A DNA stretch of 64,000 nt from Glycine soja (GCF_004193775.1 NC_041011.1:13386968-13450967), one strand, 5' to 3'. Positions 21,529 to 32,489 are shown, counted from the first letter of the stretch. A program made the numbers and translations. The notes: a model not told the origin generated them from the letters alone.

Positions 21529-21833
21529 GCAAAAAACAAAAAGTATGACTTTCATCTTTGAAGATCTAGATACCTTTAATCATGAAAAAGGTAATATCAA
21601 AACCTTTCTCTTTTGAAAGTTTATTGAAATTTTCCTTTCAATTAATTTGATTATGATGACTAACAATTTTTTTTTTTAATTTTTGTTTGACTTGTTTGAT
21701 TGAAATTATGAGTATGTGTTTATATGTTCTTGATTGAGTTAATTTTCTTTCTGAAAGCATGAAGTCTCCTTTAAATATTTTGATAATATTTATGATTTTT
21801 ATTCTTCAATACTTGAGTTGATTATTGTGATAT

Positions 21834-21874
<41 letters not shown>

Positions 21875-22049
21875 TCCTTTAAATGATTATGCATGATTTT
21901 GAATATGATATGTGAATTACTTGATTAAGATTCATTCATAAAGTATTTTTTTAATATATATTTTCTTTAAGAAAGTATTTTGATATTCATTCAAATCTTT
22001 TTTACCTTAAAAGTCAATCAACATTTAGTTTTGGCTAAAATGCTCTCTG
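21529..22049. other. E2 AT-rich spacer in place of pol
   Basis: About 520 bp with no pol-like codons on any strand. It contains a (TA)n microsatellite (about 21841-21871) and poly-T runs. This is the position where E1 has 3.4 kb of pol. Confidence 0.7.
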
Positions 22050-22157
22050 GTAATCGATTACCACATTAGTGTAACCGTTTACAGGAAGTTAAGTAAGGTG
22101 TAATCGATTACCAAATTTTGTAATCGATTACAACGCGTCCCTGCCCCTATATATTTA
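22050..22157 (+). promoter_or_regulatory. Putative internal promoter of E2 ORF3
   Basis: Palindromes GTAATCGATTAC at 22050-22061, 22100-22111 and 22120-22131, with a variant (gtaaccgtttac) at 22071-22082. A TATA box TATATATTTA (22148-22157) begins 16 bp after the last palindrome. A pyrimidine-rich leader of about 180 nt leads to the ATG at 22334. Layout and spacing match E1 (3040-3173). Confidence 0.6.
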
Positions 22158-22333
22158 AAATTCAAAATCAGAAATCTGCAACTTCTCACTTTTTCGAAAA
22201 CCCTCGTTCCCAATTCTCCCTTCTGCCATATCTCACTCATTTCTAGCCCAAATCACTCCCCACAAAGCCCAAACTTCATCTTTTTTCATTCTCTTTCTTT
22301 TGAATCGATTTAAATTTCAAATAATCCCTTCAA

Positions 22334-23446
22334 ATGGCAGAACCATCAAAGAAGCGAAAGGGTTCTTCGAGTCGAAGCCAACGACATTCCGAGACTTAAG
22401 AAACGCATATTCCTTCCTCCATTTCCTCTTCCTCATTGTTCTCATCCAAAGAACAACGGATACAGTACACAAATCTTTTCTCTTCTCGTTCCATTATTAA
22501 TCCAAAATTCATTGATATGGATTTCTTTTCAAATGAGAGTTTTGATTGCATTCAGGCATTTGAAAAATCCAATCTTATTCCTTTCATGTCTTTAAAATTT
22601 CCTGTTTACTCTGATATAGTTAAAGCCTTCTATTCAAACCTTGAAATCCAAGAAGGCACTTTGATTTCTGAAGTTTATGGGATTAAAATGGTCATTGACC
22701 AATCCCTATTCTATGACTTGACCCAATTATCCAATGAAGGTGTACCATTTGAAGGTACACTGATTGATGATTGGAAATATGATTTCTCTGTGCATGATGC
22801 CCGCCAGTTGGTTTGCACCAACCAAGCGGATATGATCGGAAGGCTTCTTGCCGGTTCATTGGCTTTTGAGAGCCGCATCCTTCATTATCTCATTGTGCGT
22901 ATTTTGCATCCAAGATCTTCAAACCTTGGACAGGTTTCTGAAGAAGATCTTATCGTTATGTGGGCTTTTCATAAAGGCTGAAAAATTGATTGGGCACACT
23001 TAGTCCAATATTGCATGCATAAGGCATTGCGATTAAATTCTCCATTTCCATATCCACACCTAGTCACTCTCTTCCTTCAACACTTCAACATCCCTCTTGA
23101 TTCTGAACCTTATGTTCCAATCAAGAGATCCTTTCTAATAGGTGCTGCTGTGATTGTATCCTTTGGTTACCGTAAAGAGCATGATGGCTCTTGGATGAAA
23201 AAGGATGCTCAACCCATTGATGAAGAAGGACATTTACATGATGGAGAAGATTCCTCTCTTCTTCAAAAGATTTTGGACAGGTTCGATGGTCTTCAAACCT
23301 TTGTTGGTGAAAGGTTTGATACTTTGGAGTTACAAGTGGACATGCGATTCAATGAGATGGAGTCAAGGATCACAAAGGTCAACGAAAATGTTTCTTACAT
23401 TCGTACAAGCTTTGATCTACCACCACCATCGCCACCATCATCTTAG
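22334..23446 (+). pseudogene. E2 ORF3: homologue of E1 ORF3, two nonsense codons
   Basis: A 371-codon frame starting MAEPSKKRKGSSSRSQ, with in-frame stops at 22397-22399 and 22979-22981. Central domain: DFFSNESFDCIQAFEKSNLI, YSDIVKAFYSNLEIQEG, YGIKMVIDQSLFYDLTQLS, FEGTLIDDWKYDFSVHDARQ, RSSNLGQVSEEDLIVMWAF, HKALRLNSPFPYPHLVTLFL, KRSFLIGAAVIVSFGYRKEH. The C-terminus has a coiled-coil-like segment (LLQKILDRFDGLQTFVGERF, RFNEMESRITKVNENVSYI) and a tail FDLPPPSPPSS. In one block (about 22747-22929) 41 of 61 residues equal those of E1 ORF3, with mostly conservative differences. No membrane helix is seen. Function unknown; retention in an element that lost pol suggests a useful or at least tolerated role. 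Confidence 0.78.
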
Positions 23447-23890
23447 TTTTCTATTATGTTTAACATTATTAGTACTTTGATTTCTAGCCGTGTATTTGGC
23501 TATATTATTATGACATTTGAACAATTTAGTATTTCTTTTATTTGCATAGTATGATTGAATAATTATGAATTATGTTATATGACTATGTGGTTTTTATATA
23601 TTTGATCTATTCATGTTTCTTGCTTCATGATTGGTTTAGATTTTTCAATGAATGTCTTGTGAATGATTAGTAATGTATGTATGTTTTATATTTGTTACGC
23701 ACTTTGGCTTTTTGTTGATGCCAAAGGGGGAGAGAAATAGAGATTAAATCAAGAACTCACATAAGTAATTAACTTAATTTCAAGTGAAGCATAAACTCAA
23801 AAACAAAGGGGGAGAATATGGAGAATTAAGTGAGTGATCAACTAGGAAAAAGTATGTCTATGTGTTTCTTGATTTCAGAGTTGTCATCAT
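23447..23890 (+). other. E2 3' untranslated stretch
   Basis: No coding potential recognised. Two purine-rich tracts precede the main PPT (ccaaagggggagagaaatag at 23722-23741 and caaagggggagaata at 23804-23818). Repeated PPT-like tracts are a described trait of Sireviruses. Confidence 0.6.
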
Positions 23891-23905
23891 CAAAAAGGGG
23901 GAGAT
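23891..23905 (+). other. E2 polypurine tract
   Basis: caaaaagggggagat directly before the 3' LTR, same sequence as in E1. Confidence 0.9.
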
Positions 23906-25184
23906 TGTAGAAGCAAGCTTCATGATGTTGAATCCAGATTGATTCAAGTTGTTTTTGATGATAACAAAGATGATGACAAAAAGTCCAAGAGAATGATTTC
24001 AAGATTGAGTCTAGAACAATTCAAGAATCAAGAGAAATTTGATTTCAAGATTCAAGAAAAGATGAATTCAAGATTCAAGAGAAGAAATCAAGAAGACTTC
24101 ACAAGGGAAGTATTGAAAAGATTTTTCAAAAAACAAACATAGCACAATTTTGTTTTTCAAAAGAAGTTTTCACATACTCTTTTACAACTTTTGAACATCT
24201 CTTTGAACTTCTTCTTCCTTTGCCAAAAGCTTTCTAAGTTTTCTGGTTTCCAAACCTTGTTCTTTCACAGCAAACAAAAGTGTGCTATATCTTTTCATTC
24301 TCTTCTCCCTTTGCCAAAAAGAATTCGACAAGGACTAACCGCCTAAATTCTTTTTGTGTCTCTCTTCTCCCTTTGCCAAAAAGAATTCGACAAGGACTAA
24401 CTGCCTGAATTCTTTTTGTGTCTCTCTTCTACCTTTGCCAAAAAGAATTCAACAAGGACTAACCGCCTGAACTCTTTTGTGTCTCTCTTCTCCCTTTTCC
24501 AAAAGAACAAAGGACTAACCGCTTGAATTCTTTTGTGTCTCCCTTCTCCCTTGTCAAAGAATTCAAAATGACACAGTATGAGAATTCTTTTAATTCTTCC
24601 CTTTCCCTAAAACAAAAGATTTCAAAGGACTAACCGCCTGAGAATTCTTTTGTTTCCCCTTCACAAAGTTTCGAAGGACTAATCGCCTGAGAACTTATTC
24701 TTAACACATTGGAAGGTACATCCATTGTGGTACAAGTAGAGGGTACATCTACTTGGGTTGTTGTGACTGAGAACAAGAGAGGGTACATCTCTTGTGGATC
24801 AATTCTAGTAGAGGGTACATCCACTAGGTTGTTCAAAGAGAACAAGGAAGGGTACATCCCTTGTGGATCTTTGCTTGTAAAGCCTTTACAAGGTTGAAAA
24901 GAAATTTGAAGGACCGCAGGTCGCTTGGGGACTGGATGTAGGCACGGGTTGTTGCCGAACCAGTATAAAACTCTTGTGTTTGTCTTCTTCTTCCCTACAC
25001 TCTTTATTTTCCGCTATGCACTTTAATTATCGCTTTTACTTTTGGTTAAGTTTTTATTTCTATTCTTTACTTTCTTAACAACATAGTAAAAGCCTAAGAA
25101 GGGTAGATTTCTAACTAGTAAAGGTTCAGTAATAATTAATTCAACCCCCCCTTCTTAATTATTCCGAGGCCACTTGATCCAACA
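23906..25184 (+). repeat. E2 3' LTR with internal deletion
   Basis: 1279 bp. It matches the 5' LTR except for a block of about 465 bp missing between ...agttttcaca (24174) and tactctttt: exactly the part with all palindromes and the TATA box (about 18905-19366 of the 5' LTR). The hairpin array (24706-24864) and core (24919-24980) are kept; hairpin 4 has one arm base changed (CTAGTAGA). The remaining sequence differs little from the 5' LTR, so E2 is fairly young. Confidence 0.9.
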
Positions 25185-25189
25185 AAATT

Positions 25190-25831
25190 CCTTTAGATGC
25201 AAAAAAATATTTTTGAAGAAATTCAGGAGCATTATCTAAGCGTATGCATTTTATTGAAAGATTGAATTGGTTTTCAATTAAAAAAACAAAGTTTTAAATG
25301 TGTGTGCGAACTTCCCCTTTAGATTTAAGAAGAACTATCCATGTGAAACGACTAAAATCATCCACAATAGTTAAAAAATATTTATGGCCACGAATAGAAG
25401 ATTGAGAGAAGGGACCCCAAATATCCATATGTATCAAATCAAAAAAAATTTAAGCTCTATTAGCACTTGGAAAATATGATAATTTTTTTTGTTTAGCAAG
25501 GTGACAAATATCACAATTCTCATCAACATGTCTTGAAATGAAATAAAAGGAAAATTAGCATGAAGAATGTTAAGGCGGGTTCCAGAGAGATGACCGAGTC
25601 TAAAGTGCCAAAGATTGGAGTTGGTAACAAGTGGAGTGGAAAAATTATTGATGAAGGTGGCTTTGGGAAAAGTATGTTTATGCTCAGTGTTGTTAGTCGC
25701 TATTCAGGAGTTAGTTTTATGTTGAATATTTGCATGGAAATAGCACTTTACCTCCAAATTATGGTTCTTTTTGTAGGAATTGTACATATTTTTCTGTTTA
25801 GTGCGATTTTATAGAGTAGATACTCTCATTT
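25190..25831 (-). pseudogene. C3 integrase N-terminal half
   Basis: Minus strand, in shifting frames: NNTEHKHTFPKATF, then the zinc region LWHFRLGHLSGTRLNILHANF, then C-ICHLAKQKKL-like codons (about 25510). The start of the core with FDLIHMDIWGPFS-like codons (about 25420) follows, up to the E2 site at 25190. Degraded by single-base changes. The continuation is at 18636. Confidence 0.72.
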
Positions 25832-26960
25832 TGTGAATTAATGTTGAATCCAACTCAGTTTCAAGCCAAAGAAGAGAAGGTTCAAGTAATTGATGACTCG
25901 CTTAGCGAGTGGCATTCGCTTAGCGGGTTGGGAAACCCTAGAAGAGGATCATCTAGAGATGTGCTCGCCCAGCACGCAGCCAGCCCGCCCAGCAAGGTCG
26001 TTGTCTCTTCTCGTGCTTAGTGCACCCAGTCTCACTAAGCCAAAATTCACTTACTCTCGCTTAGCGAGCCTTCGAAAGCTGAAAGGTCCAAGAGCCTTTA
26101 AAACATTGAAGTTGGCGGAAATAAAAGGGAGTCTTTTTGAAGGAAAGCAACTGAGAGAGCTTAGGTTAGAAGGAGTGAAGTTTAAGGTTTAGAGGTTGTA
26201 GGAGACATCCTCAATCATCCTTTGCCATTTTCTTTCACACAAAACTATTCCTTCCTTGTATCGAGAGATTGCATTACTTGTAATGGAAGGCTAAGCCTCT
26301 TGGTTGGGGAGTTCTGCTGAGACCTTGATGTAACACTCTTTCACTATCTATTTAATGTTATTTTTATGTGTTCATTGCTTCTATATATGCTTATTTTACA
26401 TGCTTGTGACTTGATCACCCATTTGTATGTATAGTTAGGATTTTTAGCATTGGGAAATGCTTTAAAGCCTTAGAACTTGGTAGAGCAAGCTAGAAATTTG
26501 TATGTCTAGGAATGGAGTGCAGCGATCTAGTTCATATTATGTTGTAGACTTAATGCAACTCTTTTAGACTAAGTTTGTTAAGGGATCAAGGACGAAGTTT
26601 AAAGAGAGTTAGGCTCATTCACTAGAGGGATCTTGGTTTGAGTAGTTTCTCAGCATAAGAACACTAGGATAATGTTAAATAGAGAAAAATAGACATTAAC
26701 ATAAAGAGAAATTCAGTCAAACGATCCAATGCTTTTTACTTGATGGTTTTCACTTCCAAAATTCTAGATATTTAGTTTATATTCCAATAGAATTTAGTAC
26801 ATAATTCAACTTGATATTTACCTTGCTTTTAATCCATACAAATGTTTGCATACTGGATGTACAGTGTCTGCGTGAAACAAATTCCCTGAGGATACGATAC
26901 TCAGTCTTACCATTTTATACTACTTGAGCAAATCGATACACTTACCGGAGAGCACTAACA
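25832..26960. repeat. LTR-like segment (probable solo LTR) within C3
   Basis: 1129 bp inserted between C3 protease and integrase codons. Plus strand starts tgtgaattaatg and ends gagcactaaca, so both strands read TG...CA. The flanks (cattt and ggtgt) do not form a target duplication. It contains three copies of the near-palindrome cgcttagcg(a/g)g (25909, 25927 and 26060 region) and a block near 26905 (caagtagtataaaatggtaa on the opposite strand). It interrupts C3 and has no coding. A solo LTR or truncated element is the likeliest reading. Confidence 0.5.
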
Positions 26961-27446
26961 GGTGTGCATCTCTAAGTGATATAATCCATGCTTCAACTTA
27001 GCCAAACCAATTATCCTCAATGACTTCTTTTCCTTTATTTGACATTGAAAGTTAGAAAAATGAAGTGTGTAATCAGACGAAGCCAAGAGTTTAGAAATTG
27101 AAAGTAAATTAAATTTGAAATTTGGCACATAAAGAACATCCTGAATGATGAGTTGTGGAGACAATTGAACAGTCCTGGAAATATGAGCCACTACTGTAGA
27201 GCCATTGGGTAGATTAATATGTATGGGTTTAATTTTTGAGAAATTTAGGAAATTGTCAAAAGAACAAGTGATGTGATCAGTGGCCCCTGAATCAATAATC
27301 CAGTAAGCATTGTTGAATGGGTGTGATGCGCGTGCAGTTGTCAAATGGTATGTGATGGTGCAAGAAATAAAGCAAATACCAAGGCCCATATTAGTGGAAT
27401 TAGAAGTGCCAATGCTGGACACTCGGGTGAGGTTGACATTTTTGGG
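26961..27446 (-). pseudogene. C3 protease and pre-integrase region
   Basis: Protease motif AYWIIDSGATDHITCSFDNF, then INLPNGSTVVAHISRTVQ, IIQDVLYVPNFKFNLLSISK and LAKLKHGLYHLEMHT. It ends at the LTR-like insertion. Upstream zinc-knuckle codons are in a different frame. Confidence 0.82.
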
Positions 27447-28521
27447 CTAAGAGGAGGCTGCTGGACCGTTGCTCTGTTGTTGAAGAAGACCAAGGAGATT
27501 GTGATATTGGGCCTTAGTGAAACCATAACCTAGCTCATTAGATGGAGAGTTCGGGTTCATTGAGAAGTGTGGATCTTCTTCTTGCGCAACATTGTTGGCA
27601 ATAGTGGAAGAAGAAGAGCTCTCTTTGTTGTGGAAACGTGGCCACCCCGAATGTCGCGGATGACCAGGGGGATACCCATGCTTGGCGTAGCATATGTCTA
27701 CTGTGTGTCCATTACGACCACAATAGACATACTTTTTGTTGGAGAAAGTGCGAGTATTGCTCCTAGATTGTCCTACAGGAGCACCTCCTCCACGTCCTCT
27801 CCCGAAAGTCGATTGAGCAGCATTGATGTATGTGTTGGGTTCGTCAGTGATTGGCGATGAAGAGTTGTGACACTCTTGTTGAATAATCAGGGAAAACACA
27901 CGGTTAACAGGTCCATAAGCAGGATTTGAGAAAGAACAAGAAATGCTCCTCTAAGCCTTTTAGAAAACGAATAATAAAATCTTGTTGGTGATACAATTTT
28001 GCAGAACAAGTGCAGTTCGAAAATGGACGTAAATTATCAAGCTGCTCCCACATAGATTTGAGTGCTGTAAAATAATTCGTAACAAAACAAGAGCCTTGCC
28101 TTAGACCGTATATTTTCTCTTGGAGTTCTGCGATGCGGAGTAGATCACTTTGAGAAAAACGTTCACGAAGATCTGTCTAGATGTCTACTGCACGGTCCAG
28201 GAAGATGATACTTTGTGCAATGGGTGGGGACAGGGAATTTAGCAGCCAAGACATGATCAAGGTATTACAACGTTCCCAAGAAGGATAGGAAGGGCTATGG
28301 ACATCTGGTGCAGGTATTGTGCCAACTAGAAAACCTATCTTGTTCTTAGATATCAAGGCCATTCTAATTGAACGGGACCAAGAATGGTAATTGTTACCAT
28401 CCAGTGTTGGAGAAATAGAAACGGAAGATGGGTTTTCACTTGGATGAATATGATATGGACTTGAGGGATCAAGACAAGGATCAAACCATGTTGGGGTAGC
28501 ATCATCGGAAACATCTGACAT
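27447..28521 (-). pseudogene. C3 gag and zinc knuckle
   Basis: Starts MSDVSDDATPTWFDPCLDPS with the retrotransposon Gag N-terminal signature SSPYHIHPSENPSSVSISP, then NNYHSWSRSIRMAL. The frame breaks at 28177 and continues as ERFSQSDLLRIAELQEKIYG and FLKGLEEH with stops. The nucleocapsid has Gly/Arg repeats (GRGRGGGAP) and CGRNGHTVDICYAKHGYPPG. The first Cys of the knuckle is replaced (YVYCGRNGH). Confidence 0.82.
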
Positions 28522-28553
28522 TTTGATAGGGAATCAACAAAGCTCCAGGTGGA

Positions 28554-28565
28554 GCTCTGATACCA
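28554..28565 (-). other. C3 primer-binding site
   Basis: Minus strand TGGTATCAGAGC, identical to that of E1 and E2, abutting the LTR. Confidence 0.9.
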
Positions 28566-28808
28566 TAAAACGAAACCAAAAATACAGGAAGGCTTAAACG
28601 AACAAAGATGATGAAATTGTATTTTTTCTACTTCATTGAAATATGCTATATAGTATATATACAACATACACGTTGTAGTATGGAAGAAAAAGACAAAAAA
28701 GAAAAACAGAAAGATAACACCTCAACATGTTCTAGAATGCTGATAACAGAATACAGTTACAACAGAAAAATAACAAAACAATTTTAATTGGGACTCGCAT
28801 TTCTTTTA
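28566..28808 (-). repeat. C3 5' LTR (right copy)
   Basis: About 243 bp; the inner end lies directly against the PBS complement gctctgatacca. TATA-like tatagtatatata (28651-28663) could be its core promoter on either strand. Confidence 0.85.
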
Positions 28809-28814
28809 GAACAT

Positions 28815-29602
28815 ATGGTAGATACTGTACACCTTGAGATCTCTATCTTAAACATGTACATAAGAGGTGGAAGCATGTCTTTTGCTAAAGCGTGTTTTGA
28901 TATGATGCCTGTCAAAGATGTTGTAGCATGGACCACAATGATTGAGGGACTTGGCTCCCATTGTTTTGGTTTGGATGCATTAAAAGTGTTTTAATTTAAT
29001 TTAAATGGTTGAGCAACAAGTGCAGCCAAACTCAGTCACCTTCTTGAGCTTATTGCCTGCTTGTAGCCATTCTGGTCTTGTCAGGGAAGGCTGCTATATT
29101 TGCCATTCTATGAAATGGGATTTTGGAATTGAACCTGCTTTGGATCATCACACTTGCATTGTGGATCTTTTCGGTCGAAGGGGGATGCTTAAAGAGGCCT
29201 TGGCTTATAATATTGAAAATGATAACTCTACCTGATAGCAGGATGCAATGCTCTTCTAGCAGCTTCCAGAGTGTATGGAAGTAAGAAGTTTGGAGAATAT
29301 GCAGCTCAAAGACTTTTGGAACTAGAACCTGATAATGCTGGATGCTATACTTTGTTGAGTAATGTAAAAGCAAGTGTTGGAAGATGGAATGAGGTTGAAG
29401 AATTGAGGAAAGTTATCAGCGAAAGGGGTCTCAAGAAGAAACCACGGAGGAGCTGCATTGAGGTAACCGAGGGCATCCATGGATTTGTTTCTAGCAATAA
29501 ATCACACCCTGAAGCAGAGGAGATTTATGAGGCATTGGGTAGATTGAGTAGAGTGACAGGAGTTTGGGTGAGATGTTTAAAACAGTTCCAAAATGGCATT
29601 TA
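28815..29602 (+). pseudogene. PPR protein pseudogene, 3' part
   Basis: Resumes the frame broken at 15966: MVDTVHLEISILNMYIRGGS, MSFAKACFDMMPVKDVVAWT, TMIEGLGSHCFGLDALKVF (stop), VQPNSVTFLSLLPACSHSGL, DHHTCIVDLFGRRGMLKEA. A frameshift near 29230 is followed by the E and E+ motifs (FGEYAAQRLLELEPDNAGCY, LKKKPRRSCIEVTEGIHGF). It ends without a DYW domain. It proves that one PPR gene once ran from 14672 to 29602 without the 12.8-kb insertion. Confidence 0.85.
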
Positions 29603-32480
29603 AATAAACTTCTTGGCTCACACCAGCTACATTCAAACTGTGTAAGCCATATCCTAGTTCCTTAGTGAAGCAAATTGGCTAATTCATGATTGTTTATCTG
29701 CCTCTACTTGCTGAGCACTTGAGAAAAGGAACAGGACAATGAAGCATCAAATAATAGGAAAATTGATGTGCAACTACAACAAACTAACTGCGGCATTAAA
29801 AATTTGCCATCCATTGCTGCACAAGATTCAGAAGAATTAATTCTGACGTCTTTATTCAGTAGTTACTAGCAAGAGATTGTATTTAATGATCAGTTCTTAC
29901 CTGTTTGCATTTATACATTCACCCCTCCCAAAGATGGAGTGATGTCCTTGTACACTCTTCTCCTAAGAGCATTTTCAAAAGGAAATTGTTTACGGAATTC
30001 TTAAATTTAAGAACCAAATCTTTATACAGTTTCACTATTGAATCAATTGACTTGAGAGTTCTTGAACTGTTAATTATATAGTTCTTAAAAATTGTGAAAA
30101 CAACTGTAAAAAATTATTTGAAGTTCTTGATGATTGCAACAACAGAGACAAAACTTGTTCAGATTCTTAAATTCCAGTAAAATAAAATATTATATGTTAA
30201 ATTCAAATTTTTATTTTTATCCTATAATTAACATTTCCTCCATTCAATATAAGATGTTGTCTGGTGAGGTATTTGTTGGACCTCTATTATGAATACAGAA
30301 TATATTTATTACTTTTGAGCAGGATTTGCATGCAAAAAAGGTGATTTTTTTTTTCTTTTTTTAACTTCTTTTTTTAGTATTAAGACTAGAGCTGGATATA
30401 CTGGTTAACCCAACCGAACATAGGCATACATGTAAACGGACTAACTCGGACCGACCCACAAAATAAATAAACTAGTGTAATAGCCGGTCTGTACTGGTTG
30501 GAAAAAAAATGAAAAATCTTAAAAAACTAAAACGATTTTTTTAATTATTATAATAGAAAATTGAAGACAAATTTATTTATTGACATTATTATTTATGTGA
30601 TATTATTCGTATTTCTATAAAATATTTTTTAATTTATTTAATTTTTATATTAAAATAAAAAATAAACATTAAACGGTATTAACATTTTTTTATATATAAA
30701 AGGTAAATAAAACAAGTTAAAAGAGTTCAAATATTATATCAAACATAATTTTAACATCAACTAATACTTAACAGTTAACAAAAAAATCAAATAATTTACT
30801 ATATAAATAATAATTTAACTTAAACATATATATTAGTGGGTGAAAAGGTGGCTCCAGGAGCCTGCCAACCAAACCTATTTATTTAGCCGAAACGGGCCAA
30901 CTTGTATGGGATCAGATTTATATGGGCCAATAGAAATCGGGCTCACTTCAATTACTTAACACATCTCATTTTTTGCTTGGTGCACTTCCACACTTTGATA
31001 TCCCCATTTTACCCGTCTTCTTCCCCTCTCCCACCTCATCCTTGAACCACCACCACTCACCCCTTCTTTCTTATGCATGCGCAACCACCATGCACCACCC
31101 AGATCCATGCGTGCTGCCACCTCAATCACCACCTAGATCCGCACACGTCACCACCAGTAGTACCTAGATTTGTGGGCCCCTCTTTCCTCTGCACGCACTA
31201 CCACGAGTGAGAGTCTTCAAGTGAAGTGTGAGGAGAGGCAAGAAAGGAAGGAGTGGGGTTCAAATACAAATTCTGTAATGTATTACAGATTGTGAAAAGG
31301 AAAGGCCGAATGAGGTAATTCAGTATAGATTGGGCAATCCATAGTGTATATGTTGTTAGGGATTGCTCAATCCATAATGTATTTTTGTACTCCAGATTTT
31401 GTATTTTGTAATATATCTGTAATATGAAAAAATGCATTATGGATCGAACAATCTATAATAACATATACACTATGAATTGCACAACCATAATTGTATTGAC
31501 TGCATTACGATCCACAGATCAATCATTGTGTAATGCTATTAATGCAATTATGAATTGAACAATTTGTAATATAGGTAAGAATTATGGACTGCATAATGCT
31601 ATTAATACAATTATGTTATTATAGATTTATGAATCCAAAATATAGGTAAGAATTTGAAATTTATCCGGCAAAAGTTATGGTGTGAGGTGAGTGCGGCACC
31701 GCGACAGGGTGAAAGGGTTGGGGGTGCACAGAAGGAATGAGGTTGGGGTGTTAGGGTTTCTTTGGGAAAGGCATATGTGACGTCAACACTAATGAAGGAG
31801 AAGAACGTTTGTTCAGTGTGGGAATTATTTCCTAGGAGGTACACTAAGCATAAAATTGAGTACGTTAAAGAATTGCTTGGAGTTAAAATGGTGAACCTAC
31901 AAACTCAGTTCATGCATCCAACTCTATAAGAGACATTTCTACATCTAAACTTTTTTTCCTCAAATTTTTTTTATATTTGTATTTAATTATAATAACTTGT
32001 TATGTATGATAAGATTATCAAGTTTTATAATAGTTATTTTAAAAATATTATTTAAAATAATTTCTAAATAATTAATATAGTAAAAAGAAAAAGAGAATAT
32101 ATGAAGAATAAACTCATCAAATATATAATATTCTGATATAGAAGTAAAAGATCCATGAGCATGAGTAATTTTTGTCTAGATCACATATTCCTTCACTGTA
32201 GTCAGTATAAGACAGTTGCTGAATTGCATATTCGGGACTTGCTGAGAGACCGAGACCCCACCTCAGTTGATGCACACGCGTGATTGTGAGCACGAGTAAT
32301 TTCGTCTCAGAGAATACTGCACTTTGGTATCCGTTGCAGTTGCTGCCACCTTCGCATACAAAGTTTGAATTGAAAACCTTCGTCCTCGTATCTTAGTTAA
32401 AACAGGTCTTGTCTCCCACACACAAAGCCATATTTCAAAAGCCGCGTCTTTTATCTACTTTCTCTTCTAACTCGCACCAC
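29603..32480. other. Intergenic stretch between the two PPR pseudogenes
   Basis: No supported gene. 30340-30830 is AT-rich with poly-T/poly-A runs. 31030-31170 is pyrimidine-rich and gives a spurious Pro/Ser/His ORF. 31270-31620 contains at least six degenerate 'gatTg-gCaatCcataatg' motifs in both orientations. 32330-32520 is the likely former 5' leader of the next PPR gene. Confidence 0.45.
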
Positions 32481-32489
32481 GTTCTCAGC

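Larger units (their letters stand above)
18637..25184 (+). mobile_element. E2: pol-less Sirevirus-type element with gag and ORF3
   Basis: 6.55 kb, TSD aaatt (18632-18636 and 25185-25189), LTRs TG...CA, PBS at 20386-20397 and PPT at 23891-23905. Between gag (ends 21528) and ORF3 (starts 22334) there is no protease, integrase, RT or RNase H. It is therefore non-autonomous and would need enzymes supplied in trans, for example by E1-like relatives. Gag is close to E1 gag; the LTRs are only partly related. It is inserted in the C3 integrase gene in the opposite orientation. Confidence 0.92.
15966..28808 (-). mobile_element. C3: Ty1/copia element with short LTRs, carrying nested E2 and an LTR-like insert
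   Basis: Flanked by gaaca (15961-15965 and 28809-28813); the shared flank extends to gaacat, so the boundary is ambiguous by one base. LTRs are about 244 bp, with noncanonical ends TAAAA...TTTTA. A PBS (28554-28565) and a G-rich tract (complement of 16210-16220) are in place for the minus strand. Coding in transcript order: gag, zinc knuckle, protease, integrase (split by 25832-26960 and by E2), RT, RNase H. All are broken by stops and frameshifts. Confidence 0.88.

Noticed and set aside
30973..31167. Pro/Ser/His-rich ORF
   Set aside because: Low-complexity pyrimidine-rich DNA, no conserved motif, no promoter context.
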